From positions 1-33,123 of the forward strand of contig NZ_LZSQ01000068.1 in assembly GCF_001665535.1 (NCBI RefSeq): a DNA stretch of 33,123 nucleotides, written 5' to 3'. Shown here one piece after another: positions 1-9,454 of the stretch (positions are counted from its first letter, which is position 1; every line of letters begins with the position of its first letter). The notes under the pieces are model-generated. The model had not been told where the DNA came from, did not search any database, and saw nothing but the letters and a program-made list of their open reading frames with translations. The position numbers and the translations under genes are program-made. This DNA is from Mycobacterium sp. 852002-51961_SCH5331710 (lineage in GTDB: Bacteria; Actinomycetota; Actinomycetes; Mycobacteriales; Mycobacteriaceae).

Positions 1-2
1 CC

Positions 3-128
3 CCCGAACGCCGCAGGCACCGCAGCGCCGACGACACCGACACCGCCGGACAGTCCGTCGCCGAACTGCTGGCCCGGCTGCAGGCGAGCCCCACACCGGG
101 CGGGCGTCGCCGACGCCGCGAGGAGTGA
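3..128 (+). CDS. C-terminal end of a hypothetical protein (partial, runs off the left edge)
   Basis: An open frame enters from the left edge and stops at TGA 126-128. The 41 visible residues are a polar, arginine-rich tail with a short helical stretch (GQSVAELLARLQ) and a basic end (GGRRRRREE). In M. tuberculosis the gene before the DUF2520/panC block is Rv3604c, a membrane protein with a charged Ala/Arg/Pro-rich tail, so this is probably the end of its counterpart. That assignment rests on position and composition only; no domain is visible here. The gene ends 76 bases before the next start. Confidence 0.55.
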   Translation, partial: PERRRHRSADDTDTAGQSVAELLARLQASPTPGGRRRRREE

Positions 129-204
129 GCTAACCTCGTAGCGACCGTCCGGTACCCGCATCGCAGGACCGGAACGACACGCATCAACTCTCAGCGAGGT
201 TCTC

Positions 205-1155
205 ATGGGGACCCCACCCGGCGGATTCCGGCCGGCGCGGCTCACTGTCGGCATCATTTCCGCAGGTCGCGTCGGTTCGGCGCTCGGCGTCGCGCTCGAG
301 CGCGCCGAACACGTCGTGGTGGGCTGCAGCGCCATCTCCCGCGAGTCACGCGACCGCGCCCAGCGCCGGCTGCCCGACACCGCGGTGCTCCCGGTCGACG
401 AGGTGGCCGGCCGTGCCGAGCTCCTGCTCCTCGCCGTCCCCGACGCCGAACTAGTGGGCTTGGTGTCCGGTCTGGCCGCGACAGGCTCGGTGCGGCCGGG
501 CACGATCGTCGCGCACACCTCAGGCGCCAACGGCATCGGTGTGCTGGCGCCGCTGTCCGAGCAGGGCTGCATACCGCTGGCGATCCACCCGGCGATGACC
601 TTCACCGGCACCGACGAGGACATCGAGCGGTTGCCCGACACCTGCTTCGGCGTGACCGCCGCCGACGAAGTGGGCTACGCGATCGCCCAGTCGCTGGTGC
701 TCGAGATCGGCGGCGAGCCGTTCCGGGTCCGCGAGGACGCGCGCACGCTGTATCACGCGGCGCTGGCGCACGCGAGCAACCACGTGGTGACCGTTCTGCT
801 CGACGCGGTCGAGGCCCTGCGCTCGGCGTTGTGGGGGCAGGAGCTGCTCGGCCAGGAGCTGGTCGGTGACGCGCCGGGTGGCCTCGCCGAGCGGGTCATC
901 GGCCCGCTGGCGCGCGCGTCGCTGGAGAACGCGCTGCAACGTGGCCAGGCGGCGCTGACCGGACCGGTGGCACGCGGGGACGCGGCGGCCGTCGCACGTC
1001 ATCTGGAGGCTCTGACGGAGGTGAATCCCGAATTGGCACAGGCATATCGGGCGAACTCGCTGCGCACCGCACTGCGTGCGCACGCCCCGGATGACGTGGT
1101 CGCCGTGCTCGCCGACGACGGCGGGCCGACGCGTCAGCTGGGGAGCGGGCGATGA
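205..1155 (+). CDS. DUF2520 / Rossmann-like NAD(P)-binding protein
   Basis: A 316-residue protein. The N-terminal Rossmann fold carries a glycine-rich dinucleotide loop ([13 protein letters not shown], about residues 16-28) and a beta-alpha stretch ending in [11 protein letters not shown]. The second half, from about residue 160, matches the DUF2520 helical domain ([16 protein letters not shown]), which resembles the C-terminal part of 6-phosphogluconate/ketopantoate-type dehydrogenases. This architecture next to panC is standard in mycobacteria (Rv3603c type). Its substrate is not known. The proximity to panC has led to suggestions of a ketopantoate-reductase-like role, which remains inference. 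The stop overlaps the panC start (ATGA, 1152-1155), so the genes are probably translationally coupled. The ATG at 205 gives the expected family length; the N-terminal 12 residues before the Rossmann strand are not conserved. Confidence 0.85.
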   Translation: MGTPPGGFRPARLTVGIISAGRVGSALGVALERAEHVVVGCSAISRESRDRAQRRLPDTAVLPVDEVAGRAELLLLAVPDAELVGLVSGLAATGSVRPGTIVAHTSGANGIGVLAPLSEQGCIPLAIHPAMTFTGTDEDIERLPDTCFGVTAADEVGYAIAQSLVLEIGGEPFRVREDARTLYHAALAHASNHVVTVLLDAVEALRSALWGQELLGQELVGDAPGGLAERVIGPLARASLENALQRGQAALTGPVARGDAAAVARHLEALTEVNPELAQAYRANSLRTALRAHAPDDVVAVLADDGGPTRQLGSGR

Positions 1156-2087
1156 CGACGGCGCGCAAACCGCAGTTCACGGCGGGTGAGCTGAACGTCT
1201 ACGCGAAGCCCTCCGACGTTTCCGCGGTCACCCGGGCGCTGCGCGCCACCGGCCGCCGGGTGATGCTGGTCCCGACGATGGGCGCCCTGCACGAGGGTCA
1301 CCTCGCGCTCATCCGCGCCGCCAAGCGGGTCCAAGGGGCCGTCGTCGTGGTGTCCATCTTCGTCAATCCGCTGCAGTTCGGCGCGGGGGAGGACCTCGAC
1401 GCGTATCCGCGCGCGCTCGACGACGATCTGGCCGCCCTGCGCACCGAGGGCGTCGAGATCGCGTTCACCCCGACCGTCGACGACATGTACCCGGACGGCA
1501 CACGCACGTCGGTGCACCCCGGACCGCTCGGCGCAGAGCTCGAGGGTGGCGCTCGCCCAACACATTTCGAGGGTGTTCTGACTGTCGTGCTGAAGCTCTT
1601 CAACATCGTGCACCCCGACCGCGCGTTCTTCGGGGAGAAGGACTACCAGCAGCTGGCGCTGATCCGTCAGATGGTCACCGACCTCAACGTCGACACCAGG
1701 ATCGTCGGGGTGCCGATCGTGCGCGAGGCCGACGGCCTGGCGATGTCGTCGCGCAACCGCTACCTGGACGCGGAGCAGCGCGAACATGCGGGTGCGTTGT
1801 CGGCGGCACTGTTGGCGGGCATGTACGCGGCGGGCGAAGGGGCCGCGGCTGCGTTGGACGCCGCGCGTGCGGTGCTCGACGAGGTGCCCGCGATCGAGGT
1901 CGACTACCTGCAGGTGCGGGACCCGATGCTGGGCCCCGCACCGGAGTTGGGGGCGGCCCGCATGTTGGTGGCCGGCCGGCTGGGCCGCACCAGGCTGCTG
2001 GACAACATCGCCATAGATATCGGAGTACCGTCCGGGCCCGGCCCGGACGTCGCGTTCGACGAGCACGAACTTCCTTGGAGGAACTGA
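1152..2087 (+). CDS. panC: Pantothenate synthetase (pantoate-beta-alanine ligase)
   Basis: A 311-residue cytoplasmic enzyme that condenses pantoate with beta-alanine using ATP, through a pantoyl-adenylate. The nucleotidyltransferase signature [10 protein letters not shown] lies at residues 41-50 with both ATP-handling histidines (47 and 50). GEKDYQQ at 161-167 and MSSRNRYL at 198-205 (the KMSKS-equivalent loop) are intact. The length matches the mycobacterial enzyme. The ATG overlaps the DUF2520 stop, and the TGA overlaps the panD ATG by one base, so the three genes form one operon. The beta-alanine substrate is made by the next gene, panD. Confidence 0.97.
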   Translation: MTTARKPQFTAGELNVYAKPSDVSAVTRALRATGRRVMLVPTMGALHEGHLALIRAAKRVQGAVVVVSIFVNPLQFGAGEDLDAYPRALDDDLAALRTEGVEIAFTPTVDDMYPDGTRTSVHPGPLGAELEGGARPTHFEGVLTVVLKLFNIVHPDRAFFGEKDYQQLALIRQMVTDLNVDTRIVGVPIVREADGLAMSSRNRYLDAEQREHAGALSAALLAGMYAAGEGAAAALDAARAVLDEVPAIEVDYLQVRDPMLGPAPELGAARMLVAGRLGRTRLLDNIAIDIGVPSGPGPDVAFDEHELPWRN

Positions 2088-2494
2088 TGTTACGGACAAT
2101 GCTGAAGTCGAAGATCCACCGCGCCACGGTCACCAAGGCCGATCTGCACTACGTGGGGTCGGTGACCATCGACGCCGACCTGATGGAGGCGGCCGACCTG
2201 CTCGAGGGTGAGCAGGTGACGATCGTCGACATCGACAACGGCGCACGGCTGGTGACGTACGCGATCACCGGTGAACGCGGCAGCGGCGTCATCGGGATCA
2301 ACGGCGCGGCAGCGCATCTCGTGCACCCCGGCGATCTGGTGATCCTGATCGCCTACGGCACCATGGAGGATGCCGAAGCCCGTGCCTACCAGCCGCGGAT
2401 CGTGTTCGTCGACGCCGACAACAAGCAGATCGACCTCGGGCACGATCCGGCCTTCGTACCGGCCGACGCGGCCGAGTTGATGTCTCCGCGGTGA
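2087..2494 (+). CDS. panD: Aspartate 1-decarboxylase (pyruvoyl enzyme)
   Basis: A 135-residue proenzyme that makes beta-alanine from aspartate for PanC. The sequence begins with the typical [16 protein letters not shown]. The self-cleavage site is Gly24-Ser25 (HYVGSVTID), where Ser25 becomes the pyruvoyl group; Lys9 of the active site is present. A TTG at 2075 lies upstream in frame, but family members start at the ATG used here, which has GGAGG at 2077-2081 directly before it and shares one base with the panC stop (TGATG). The conserved core extends to about residue 115 and the tail is variable, as in other mycobacteria. In M. tuberculosis the PanD C-terminus matters for pyrazinoic-acid sensitivity and ClpC1 turnover; clpC1 lies 3 kb downstream here. 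Confidence 0.97.
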   Translation: MLRTMLKSKIHRATVTKADLHYVGSVTIDADLMEAADLLEGEQVTIVDIDNGARLVTYAITGERGSGVIGINGAAAHLVHPGDLVILIAYGTMEDAEARAYQPRIVFVDADNKQIDLGHDPAFVPADAAELMSPR

Positions 2495-2498
2495 GCAC

Positions 2499-3320
2499 GT
2501 GTTACTAGCCATCGACGTCCGTAACACCCACACCGTCGTGGGTCTGGTATCGGGCACCGCAGATCACGCGAAAGTCGTGCAGCACTGGCGCATCCGCACC
2601 GAGTCGGAGGTGACGGCCGACGAACTCGCGCTCACCATCGACGGCCTGATCGGCGACGACGCCGAGCACCTCACCGGCGCCGCGGGGCTGTCGACCGTCC
2701 CGTCGGTCCTGCACGAGGTCCGCGTGATGCTCGAACAGTACTGGCCGTCGGTGCCGCACGTTCTCATCGAACCCGGTGTGCGGACCGGCATCCCGCTGCT
2801 CGTCGACAACCCGAAGGAGGTCGGCGCCGACCGCATCGTCAACTGCCTGGCCGCTTTCCACAAGTACGGAACGGCGGCCATCGTCGTGGACTTCGGATCG
2901 TCGATCTGCGTCGACGTCGTCTCGGCGAAGGGTGAGTTCCTCGGCGGGGCCATCGCGCCCGGGGTGCAGGTGTCTTCGGACGCGGCTGCCGCACGGTCAG
3001 CGGCGCTGCGCCGGGTCGAGCTGACCCGGCCGCGGTCGGTCGTCGGCAAGAACACGGTCGAGTGCATGCAGGCCGGCGCGGTCTTCGGGTTCGCGGCGCT
3101 GGTGGACGGGTTGGTGACCCGCATCCGCGACGACGTCGACGGCTTCGACGGCGACGACGTCACCGTGGTCGCCACCGGGCACGGCGCCCCATTGGTTCTC
3201 CCGGACCTGCACACGGTGCAGCACTACGACCGGCATCTCACCCTCGACGGACTGCGGCTGGTGTTCGAGCGCAACCGCGACAGCAACCGCGGCCGGCTCA
3301 AGAAGGGCATCCCGGTATAG
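2499..3320 (+). CDS. coaX: Type III pantothenate kinase (CoaX), with atypical phosphate motif
   Basis: A 273-residue ASKHA-fold protein that would phosphorylate pantothenate, the first committed step to CoA. The GTG start four bases after panD gives the canonical beginning [16 protein letters not shown]. Motifs: the phosphate-1 loop at residues 6-10 is DVRNT where active type III kinases usually have D-x-G-N-T; PGVRTG and GADR (109-112) are intact; phosphate-2 is DFGSS (131-135) instead of DFGT. The same deviations occur in the M. tuberculosis protein, which has been reported to lack detectable kinase activity. The chromosomal neighbourhood (panC-panD-coaX) supports a CoA-related role. Whether this copy is catalytic cannot be read from the sequence. 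Confidence 0.93.
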   Translation: MLLAIDVRNTHTVVGLVSGTADHAKVVQHWRIRTESEVTADELALTIDGLIGDDAEHLTGAAGLSTVPSVLHEVRVMLEQYWPSVPHVLIEPGVRTGIPLLVDNPKEVGADRIVNCLAAFHKYGTAAIVVDFGSSICVDVVSAKGEFLGGAIAPGVQVSSDAAAARSAALRRVELTRPRSVVGKNTVECMQAGAVFGFAALVDGLVTRIRDDVDGFDGDDVTVVATGHGAPLVLPDLHTVQHYDRHLTLDGLRLVFERNRDSNRGRLKKGIPV

Positions 3321-3364
3321 CTGGCTGCGTTCGGCGCACCGGCGGCGCCCGAATCCGCGTCATT

Positions 3365-3370
3365 TAGGCT
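3365..3370 (+). promoter_or_regulatory. Candidate -10 element before lysS
   Basis: TAGGCT fits the mycobacterial TANNNT -10 pattern and lies eight bases before the lysS GTG. No Shine-Dalgarno is visible between them (ggcacgac), so lysS may be transcribed from or very near its start codon and translated as a leaderless mRNA. No clear -35 is seen. This is a pattern match only. Confidence 0.35.
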
Positions 3371-3378
3371 GGCACGAC

Positions 3379-4917
3379 GTGACCGAACCCCACCCGCCCC
3401 GCACCACCCCGGCCGCGGACGCGACATCCGAAGCCGACGTTCCGGAGCAATACCGGATCCGTCAGGCCAAGCGTGAGCGCCTGCTCGCCGAGGGGCGTGA
3501 ACCCTATCCGGTGGAGATCGCGCGCACACATTCCCTCGCCGAGATTCGTGCGGCCTATCCGGACCTGCCCGCCGACACCGAGACCGGTCAGATCGTGGGG
3601 GTGGCCGGGCGGGTGATGTTCGCCAGGAACTCCGGGAAGCTGTGCTTTGCCACGCTGCAGGAGGGCGACGGCACCCAGCTGCAGGCGATGATCAGCCTGA
3701 ACAAGGTCGGGCAGGAATCCCTGGACGCGTGGAAGGCCGATGTCGACCTCGGAGACATCGTCTTCGTGCGCGGTGAGGTGATCAGTTCCCGTCGCGGAGA
3801 GCTCTCCGTGCTCGCCGACTCCTGGCAAATGGCTTCCAAAGCCCTGCGACCGCTGCCGGTGGCCCACAAGGAAATGAGCGAAGAGGCGCGGGTCAGGCAG
3901 CGCTACGTCGATCTCATCGTGCGCCCGGAGGCCAGGACCATTGCCCGTCAGCGGGTGGCGGTGGTCCGCGCGGTGCGGTCGGCATTGGAAAGGCGTGGAT
4001 TTCTCGAAGTGGAAACGCCGATGCTGCAGACACTCGCCGGCGGTGCGGCGGCGCGACCGTTCGTGACGCACTCCAATGCGCTCGATGCGGATCTATATCT
4101 GCGTATCGCCCCGGAACTGTTTCTCAAGCGCGCGCTGGTCGGCGGATTCGAGCGTGTCTTCGAGTTGAATCGCGTGTTCAGAAACGAAGGTGCGGATTCC
4201 ACGCATTCTCCGGAATTCGCGATGCTCGAGACTTATCAGGCTTACGGTACGTACGACGATTCCGCCGTCGTCACCAGAGAGCTTATTCAAGAAGTCGCCG
4301 ACGAAGCTATCGGAACACGGGTGGTGCCATTGCCCGATGGCACCGAGTACGACCTCGACGGCGAATGGCAGTCCGTCGAAATGTATCCGTCACTGTCGGG
4401 GGCTTTGGGGGAGGAGATCACCCCTCAAACGCCCGCCGAGAAGTTGTGGGCCATCGCGGATCGCCTGGGCGTCGAGATCCCGCGCGATCGGGGCTACGGC
4501 CACGGAAAACTGGTCGAGGAACTCTGGGAGCACACGGTCGGGAACACGTTGTGGGCGCCCACGTTCGTCCGCGACTTTCCCGTCGAGACGACGCCGCTCA
4601 CGCGCCCGCACCGCAGCGTTGAAGGCGTCACCGAGAAATGGGATCTGTACATAAGGCGATTTGAACTCGCCACCGGATATTCCGAGCTCATAGACCCGGT
4701 AATCCAGCGCGAGAGGTTCGAAGCCCAGGCGAAGGCGGCGGCCGCCGGCGACGACGAGGCGATGGTTCTCGACGAGGATTTCTTGGCGGCCCTCGAGTAC
4801 GCGATGCCACCGTCCACAGGCACCGGAATGGGTATCGACAGATTGCTGATGGCCCTGACGGGCTTGTCGATTAGGGAGACTGTTTTGTTCCCGATTGTTC
4901 GTCGCCACGGCAACTGA
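3379..4917 (+). CDS. lysS: Lysyl-tRNA synthetase (class II)
   Basis: A 512-residue class II synthetase that charges tRNA-Lys. Order: a variable N-terminal tail, an OB-fold anticodon-binding domain (about 55-170; [19 protein letters not shown]), then the catalytic core. Motif 2 begins at residue 267 ([14 protein letters not shown]) and motif 3 at 481 ([10 protein letters not shown]). The GTG start is supported by the promoter-like TAGGCT just upstream, but a GTG or ATG a little further in cannot be excluded because the first 20 residues are low-complexity. The short Rv3599c-like gene that I recall between coaX and lysS in M. tuberculosis is not present; only 58 bases separate them. The 3' two-thirds uses more A/T in third positions than the neighbours, without any break in the frame. 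Confidence 0.96.
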   Translation: MTEPHPPRTTPAADATSEADVPEQYRIRQAKRERLLAEGREPYPVEIARTHSLAEIRAAYPDLPADTETGQIVGVAGRVMFARNSGKLCFATLQEGDGTQLQAMISLNKVGQESLDAWKADVDLGDIVFVRGEVISSRRGELSVLADSWQMASKALRPLPVAHKEMSEEARVRQRYVDLIVRPEARTIARQRVAVVRAVRSALERRGFLEVETPMLQTLAGGAAARPFVTHSNALDADLYLRIAPELFLKRALVGGFERVFELNRVFRNEGADSTHSPEFAMLETYQAYGTYDDSAVVTRELIQEVADEAIGTRVVPLPDGTEYDLDGEWQSVEMYPSLSGALGEEITPQTPAEKLWAIADRLGVEIPRDRGYGHGKLVEELWEHTVGNTLWAPTFVRDFPVETTPLTRPHRSVEGVTEKWDLYIRRFELATGYSELIDPVIQRERFEAQAKAAAAGDDEAMVLDEDFLAALEYAMPPSTGTGMGIDRLLMALTGLSIRETVLFPIVRRHGN

Positions 4918-4926
4918 ACCCGCGCC

Positions 4927-4932
4927 TATACT
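4927..4932 (+). promoter_or_regulatory. Candidate -10 box in the lsr2 upstream region
   Basis: TATACT is close to the SigA -10 consensus and lies in the unusually AT-rich 117-base gap between lysS and lsr2. It implies a leader of roughly 95 bases. A second TANNNT-type site (TACTTT, about 4993-4998) is nearer the gene. No convincing -35 accompanies either. The AT-richness would also suit Lsr2 binding and autoregulation, which is inference. Confidence 0.3.
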
Positions 4933-5034
4933 CGGCACCGATAGACTTGTTGTATAGCGCACACAAATATGGCACATTGGGGCCGAGTTGGATACTTTAC
5001 AGCGGTCCTGTGATCGCTTAGAAGGGCGTATTAA

Positions 5035-5376
5035 ATGGCGAAGAAAGTTACCGTTACCTTGGTCGATGATTTCGACGGCGAAGGTGCGGCCGACGAGACC
5101 GTTGAATTCGGCCTCGACGGGGTGACCTACGAGATCGATCTTTCTTCGAAAAACGCGGCAAAGCTGCGCAATGACCTCAAGCAGTGGGTCGAGGCCGGTC
5201 GCAGGGTCGGCGGTCGCCGGCGCGGGCGCGCCGCAGGCTCGGGCCGTGGGCGCGCGGCGATCGATCGCGAGCAAAGCGCCGCGATCCGCGAATGGGCGCG
5301 CCGCAACGGGCACAATGTGTCCACCCGCGGGCGCATTCCCGCCGATGTGATCGACGCCTTCCACGCCGCCACATAG
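5035..5376 (+). CDS. lsr2: Nucleoid-associated xenogeneic silencer Lsr2
   Basis: A 113-residue H-NS-like DNA-bridging protein that binds AT-rich minor grooves and silences horizontally acquired genes. The N-terminal dimerisation/oligomerisation domain (residues 1-60; begins [16 protein letters not shown]) is followed by a basic linker rich in RGR (61-73) and a C-terminal DNA-binding domain (75-113) with the AT-hook-like RGR at 98-100 in NVSTRGRIP. Length matches mycobacterial Lsr2 within one residue. The ATG follows a purine-rich segment (gaagggcg). It stands alone between lysS and clpC1, as in M. tuberculosis. Confidence 0.98.
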   Translation: MAKKVTVTLVDDFDGEGAADETVEFGLDGVTYEIDLSSKNAAKLRNDLKQWVEAGRRVGGRRRGRAAGSGRGRAAIDREQSAAIREWARRNGHNVSTRGRIPADVIDAFHAAT

Positions 5377-5518
5377 CGGCGGTCGTCACTGGCTCGGTCG
5401 CCGCGCGTTCGCTAGCCGCGAAGCCGCCGCCGCCGGATCAGGAAACGAATCGGCCCATCGATGCGTTGCTCTCCCATAGCGGCGGGTATTCGACCCCGTG
5501 CGCGTCGATGCCTCGGGT

Positions 5519-5533
5519 GTCCGCTTAGAGCAG
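5519..5533 (+). promoter_or_regulatory. Candidate ClgR operator upstream of clpC1
   Basis: The sequence GTCCGCTTAGAGCAG resembles the actinobacterial ClgR site (GTTCGC, five bases, GCG; corynebacterial form CGCYNANRGCG). It has CGC-TTAGA-GC with one mismatch in the last GCG base. It lies about 120 bases before the clpC1 start, where ClgR activates clp genes in actinobacteria. The rest of the 275-base gap (5377-5651) holds no open frame or RNA gene that I can support. Confidence 0.35.
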
Positions 5534-5651
5534 ACCGGCGGGCGGGACGTGGCGCGTAGATGCCCACTAGAGTGGACGGTGGTGCGGTGCGTTACTCGAG
5601 ACCGTTGGGCACGCATGGCACCGACCTATTGAGGAGAGCAGGTAACCACCG

Positions 5652-8195
5652 ATGTTTGAGAGATTCACCGACCGTGCCCGCAGGGTCGTCGTCCTGGCTC
5701 AAGAAGAGGCCCGGATGCTCAACCACAACTACATCGGCACCGAGCACATCCTGTTGGGACTTATTCACGAGGGTGAAGGTGTAGCGGCCAAGTCGCTGGA
5801 GTCGCTGGGCATCTCGCTCGAAGGCGTGCGCAGCCAGGTCGAGGAGATCATCGGCCAGGGCCAGCAGGCGCCGTCGGGCCACATCCCGTTCACCCCGCGC
5901 GCCAAGAAGGTGCTGGAGCTCAGCCTCCGCGAGGCGCTGCAACTCGGCCACAACTACATCGGCACCGAGCACATCCTGCTCGGTCTCATCCGTGAGGGCG
6001 AGGGCGTCGCCGCCCAGGTGCTGGTCAAGCTGGGCGCCGAGCTCACCCGCGTGCGCCAGCAGGTCATCCAGCTGCTGTCGGGCTATCAGGGCAAGGAGAC
6101 CGCGGAGGCCGGCACGGGCGGCCGCGGTGGTGAGGCGGGCAATCCGTCGACCTCGCTCGTGCTCGACCAGTTCGGCCGCAACCTGACCGCGGCCGCGATG
6201 GAGGGCAAGCTCGACCCGGTCATCGGCCGCGAGAAGGAAATCGAGCGGGTGATGCAGGTGCTGAGCCGGCGCACCAAGAACAACCCGGTGCTGATCGGCG
6301 AGCCCGGCGTCGGAAAGACCGCCGTCGTCGAGGGCCTCGCGCAGGCCATCGTGCACGGCGAGGTCCCGGAGACGCTCAAGGACAAGCAGCTCTACACCCT
6401 CGACCTCGGGTCGCTGGTGGCGGGCAGCCGGTATCGCGGTGACTTCGAAGAGCGGCTGAAGAAAGTGCTCAAGGAGATCAACACCCGCGGCGACATCATC
6501 CTGTTCATCGACGAGCTGCACACGCTCGTGGGTGCGGGTGCCGCCGAGGGCGCGATCGACGCCGCGTCGATCCTGAAGCCGAAGCTGGCTCGCGGCGAGC
6601 TGCAGACCATCGGCGCGACCACACTCGACGAGTACCGCAAGTACATCGAGAAGGACGCCGCGCTCGAGCGGCGGTTCCAGCCGGTCCAGGTCGGCGAGCC
6701 CACCGTCGAGCACACCATCGAGATCCTGAAGGGTCTGCGCGACCGGTACGAGGCGCACCACCGCGTCTCGATCACCGATTCGGCGATGGTCGCGGCTGCC
6801 ACGCTGGCCGACCGCTACATCAACGACCGGTTCCTGCCGGACAAGGCGATCGACCTGATCGACGAGGCCGGGGCCCGGATGCGGATCCGGCGCATGACCG
6901 CACCGCCAGACCTGCGCGAGTTCGACGAGAAGATCGCCGACGCCCGCCGGGAGAAGGAGTCCGCGATCGACGCGCAGGACTTCGAGAAGGCGGCCAGCCT
7001 GCGTGACAAGGAGAAGCAACTCGTCGCGCAGCGCGCAGAACGTGAGAAGCAGTGGCGCTCAGGTGATCTCGACGTCGTGGCCGAGGTCGACGACGAACAG
7101 ATCGCCGAGGTGCTCGGCAACTGGACCGGCATCCCCGTGTTCAAGCTGACCGAGGAGGAGACGACTCGGCTGCTGCGCATGGAGGAGGAGCTGCACAAGC
7201 GGATCATCGGCCAGGAGGACGCCGTCAAGGCCGTCTCCAAGGCGATCCGGCGTACCCGCGCCGGCCTGAAGGATCCGAAGCGTCCGTCCGGTTCGTTCAT
7301 CTTCGCCGGCCCATCCGGTGTCGGTAAGACCGAGCTGTCCAAGGCGCTGGCCAACTTCCTGTTCGGCGACGACGACGCGCTCATCCAGATCGACATGGGC
7401 GAGTTTCACGACCGCTTCACCGCCTCGCGGCTGTTCGGTGCCCCTCCGGGCTACGTCGGCTACGAGGAGGGTGGCCAGCTCACCGAGAAGGTGCGGCGCA
7501 AGCCGTTCTCGGTCGTGCTGTTCGACGAGATCGAGAAGGCGCACCAGGAGATCTACAACAGCCTGTTGCAGGTTCTCGAGGACGGCCGCCTAACCGACGG
7601 TCAGGGTCGCACAGTCGACTTCAAGAACACCGTGCTGATCTTCACGTCGAACCTGGGCACGTCCGACATCTCCAAGGCGGTCGGGCTGGGCTTCTCCCAG
7701 GGTGGCGGCGACAACAACTACGAGCGGATGAAGCAGAAGGTCAACGACGAGCTGAAGAAGCACTTCAGGCCGGAGTTCCTCAACCGCATCGACGACATCA
7801 TCGTCTTCCACCAGCTGACCCGCGACGAGATCATCCGGATGGTCGACCTGATGATCGGCCGGGTGTCCAACCAGCTCAAGGCCAAGGACATGACGATGGA
7901 GCTGACGGACAAGGCCAAGGCACTGCTGGCCAAGCGCGGGTTCGACCCCGTGCTCGGCGCGCGGCCGCTGCGGCGCACCATCCAGCGCGAGATCGAGGAC
8001 CAGCTGTCGGAGAAGATCCTGTTCGAGGAGATCGGCCCCGGTCAGCTCGTCACGGTCGACGTCGACAACTGGGACGGCGAAAGCGCCGGCGAGGACGCGG
8101 TGTTCACGTTCAAGGGCACCAAGAAACCGGCGCCGGTGGCCGAGCCGGATCTGGCTCAGGCCGGTGCGGCGGGCGCGGCAGGCGCGACCGAATAG
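5652..8195 (+). CDS. clpC1: ATP-dependent Clp protease ATP-binding subunit ClpC1
   Basis: An 847-residue AAA+ unfoldase that feeds substrates to ClpP1P2. Two N-terminal Clp repeats (about 1-150) each contain [15 protein letters not shown]1 has Walker A GEPGVGKT (216-223) and Walker B ILFIDE (about 283-288); a UVR/coiled-coil middle segment spans about 415-475; D2 has Walker A GPSGVGKT (553-560) and the [11 protein letters not shown]alker B. A ClpP-interacting loop is expected in D2. The C-terminus ends in an Ala/Gly-rich tail, as in mycobacterial ClpC1, whose N-terminal domain is the target of cyclomarin and ecumicin. The ATG is preceded by purine-rich GAGGAGAGCAGG at 5631-5642. It is monocistronic, with a strong terminator 23 bases after the stop. 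Confidence 0.98.
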   Translation: MFERFTDRARRVVVLAQEEARMLNHNYIGTEHILLGLIHEGEGVAAKSLESLGISLEGVRSQVEEIIGQGQQAPSGHIPFTPRAKKVLELSLREALQLGHNYIGTEHILLGLIREGEGVAAQVLVKLGAELTRVRQQVIQLLSGYQGKETAEAGTGGRGGEAGNPSTSLVLDQFGRNLTAAAMEGKLDPVIGREKEIERVMQVLSRRTKNNPVLIGEPGVGKTAVVEGLAQAIVHGEVPETLKDKQLYTLDLGSLVAGSRYRGDFEERLKKVLKEINTRGDIILFIDELHTLVGAGAAEGAIDAASILKPKLARGELQTIGATTLDEYRKYIEKDAALERRFQPVQVGEPTVEHTIEILKGLRDRYEAHHRVSITDSAMVAAATLADRYINDRFLPDKAIDLIDEAGARMRIRRMTAPPDLREFDEKIADARREKESAIDAQDFEKAASLRDKEKQLVAQRAEREKQWRSGDLDVVAEVDDEQIAEVLGNWTGIPVFKLTEEETTRLLRMEEELHKRIIGQEDAVKAVSKAIRRTRAGLKDPKRPSGSFIFAGPSGVGKTELSKALANFLFGDDDALIQIDMGEFHDRFTASRLFGAPPGYVGYEEGGQLTEKVRRKPFSVVLFDEIEKAHQEIYNSLLQVLEDGRLTDGQGRTVDFKNTVLIFTSNLGTSDISKAVGLGFSQGGGDNNYERMKQKVNDELKKHFRPEFLNRIDDIIVFHQLTRDEIIRMVDLMIGRVSNQLKAKDMTMELTDKAKALLAKRGFDPVLGARPLRRTIQREIEDQLSEKILFEEIGPGQLVTVDVDNWDGESAGEDAVFTFKGTKKPAPVAEPDLAQAGAAGAAGATE

Positions 8196-8218
8196 CGCCG
8201 GCATCACGCTCACGAGGA

Positions 8219-8250
8219 CGGGCGGTACCCAATCGGGTACCGCCCGTTTT
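8219..8250 (+). terminator. Intrinsic terminator after clpC1
   Basis: A perfect 12-bp inverted repeat (8219-8230 and 8235-8246, CGGGCGGTACCC / GGGTACCGCCCG) with a four-base AATC loop is followed directly by TTTT (8247-8250). This isolates clpC1 from the riboswitch-controlled cbt genes that start 35-50 bases later. Confidence 0.9.
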
Positions 8251-8284
8251 CCGTCTCGCCCCGCCACCGCTGGACCGAGTGGAT

Positions 8285-8404
8285 AGGATGTGCGATGTTA
8301 TCGGCGGGCGAAGGAATCTGGTGAGAATCCAGAACGGTCGCGCCACTGTGTCAAGTCAGACCCGACGCTCGCCGTCGCCTGTGGAATCGGGACGCGAAAT
8401 CCCG
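8285..8404 (+). ncRNA. Cobalamin riboswitch upstream of cbtB
   Basis: The core has the conserved B12-riboswitch strings: GGTGAGAATCC (8320-8330), CGCCACTGTG (8341-8350) and a B12-box-like AAGTCAGACCCGAC (8354-8367). The closing P1 helix can be drawn between 8302-8309 (CGGCGGGC) and 8367-8374 (GCTCGCCG), eight pairs including one G-U. A short hairpin CGGGA/TCCCG (8388-8392, 8400-8404) ends right before the GAAAGGA ribosome-binding site (8405-8411), suggesting translational control. Edges are approximate. It governs the cobalt transporter genes that follow. Confidence 0.9.
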
Positions 8405-8418
8405 GAAAGGACACCGAC

Positions 8419-8634
8419 ATGACCTCACCCGAGGCCCGTAAGAGCCTTGCGCCCGCGCTGGACTTCTCCGCAGCCAAGGCGGTGATGTGGTTGGCGTTGA
8501 CCGCGTTCTTCGCCCTCCTCGCCCTCTACTTCGTCGGGCTGGACCAGGGTGCGACATCGGTGTTCGGCAACAGCACGGTCGTGCACGAGTTCGTTCACGA
8601 CGCACGCCATCTGCTCGGCTTCCCCTGCCACTGA
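8419..8634 (+). CDS. cbtB: Cobalt transporter subunit CbtB
   Basis: A 71-residue membrane protein with one transmembrane segment (about residues 21-40) and the CbtB-type C-terminal metal motif: His56, His60, His64, Cys70 and His71 in VVHEFVHDARHLLGFPCH. CbtB pairs with CbtA in a B12-regulated cobalt uptake system. The frame is open upstream to 8290, but that part is the riboswitch; the ATG at 8419 has GAAAGGA eight bases before it. cbtA follows after 22 bases. Confidence 0.93.
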   Translation: MTSPEARKSLAPALDFSAAKAVMWLALTAFFALLALYFVGLDQGATSVFGNSTVVHEFVHDARHLLGFPCH

Positions 8635-8656
8635 TCCGCGGGGGACCGACAACACA

Positions 8657-9454
8657 ATGGAAAAGCAGATCATCGGGCGCGGCCTTTTGGCCGGCGCCCT
8701 GGCTGGAGTATTCGCGTTCGTCTTCGCCCGCATCTTCGTCGAACCGGTCATCGAGCGGGCGATCGGTTACGAGGAGGGCGTCGGCGCCGCACACGAGGCG
8801 ATGGAGGGCGCCGCACACGCCGGTCACCACCACGACGGTGTCGAGGGCTTCACCCGCGGCGTGCAGATGAACGTCGGCATGGGGTTCGGCGTGCTGGCCT
8901 TCAGCATCGCGATCGCGGCTCTGTTCAGCGTCGCGTTCGCGGTGACGTACGGGCGCGTCGGCAACGTCTCGGCGCGCCTGTTGTCGGTTTACGTGGCGGC
9001 GGGAATGTTGTTGAGCCTCTACGTCGTTCCCGCGCTGAAGTACCCGGCGAGCCCACCCGCGGTGAGCCTGGACGAGACGATCCGTCAACGCACGCTGCTG
9101 TACCTGCTGCTGGTCGTGCTGTCGGCGGCCCTGCTGGTGGGGGCGGTGTATCTCGGCCGACGGCTGGTCGAGCGCCTGGGAGCGTGGAACGCGACCTTGG
9201 TGGCCGCCGGGTCTTACATCGCGGCGATCGCGGTCGTGATGCTGATCCTGCCGACCATCGACGAGACACCGGGCCCGCTGACCGACAGTGCGGGAAACAT
9301 CGTCTACGAAGGCTTTCCGGCTGACGATCTCTACGAGTTCCGGCTGTTCTCGCTGGGAACGCAGCTCGTCATGTACGCGACGATCGCGCTGGTGTTCGGT
9401 GCGATGGTCTCGCGTCTGCTCGACGAGAAGCGGCGGGAGAGCATCGCTGCGTGA
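8657..9454 (+). CDS. cbtA: Cobalt transporter subunit CbtA
   Basis: A 265-residue membrane protein with about five to six hydrophobic segments. The first (about 8-28) is followed by a histidine-rich loop (His46, His54, His57-59, in AAHEAMEGAAHAGHHHDG) that probably binds Co2+, as is typical for CbtA. Further helices lie near 72-95, 105-125, 145-168, 180-205 and 235-258. The ATG at 8657 is chosen because it starts the family-typical MEKQIIGRGLLAG; upstream codons in the same frame lie inside cbtB. The TGA overlaps the next gene's GTG (GTGA), indicating one operon with cbtB under the cobalamin riboswitch. Confidence 0.93.
   Translation: MEKQIIGRGLLAGALAGVFAFVFARIFVEPVIERAIGYEEGVGAAHEAMEGAAHAGHHHDGVEGFTRGVQMNVGMGFGVLAFSIAIAALFSVAFAVTYGRVGNVSARLLSVYVAAGMLLSLYVVPALKYPASPPAVSLDETIRQRTLLYLLLVVLSAALLVGAVYLGRRLVERLGAWNATLVAAGSYIAAIAVVMLILPTIDETPGPLTDSAGNIVYEGFPADDLYEFRLFSLGTQLVMYATIALVFGAMVSRLLDEKRRESIAA

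Noticed and set aside
3330..3360. Possible terminator hairpin after coaX (GGCGC...GCGCC)
   Set aside because: Short stem, no T-tract and sits just before lysS; not distinguishable from ordinary GC-rich sequence.
5480..5515. tRNA-like T-arm (GGGTATTCGACCCCG) in the lsr2-clpC1 gap
   Set aside because: No acceptor stem, anticodon arm or D-arm could be built around it.
5592..7019. 475-codon open frame antisense to clpC1
   Set aside because: Leucine/arginine-rich without domain signature; reflects the codon bias of clpC1 on the other strand.
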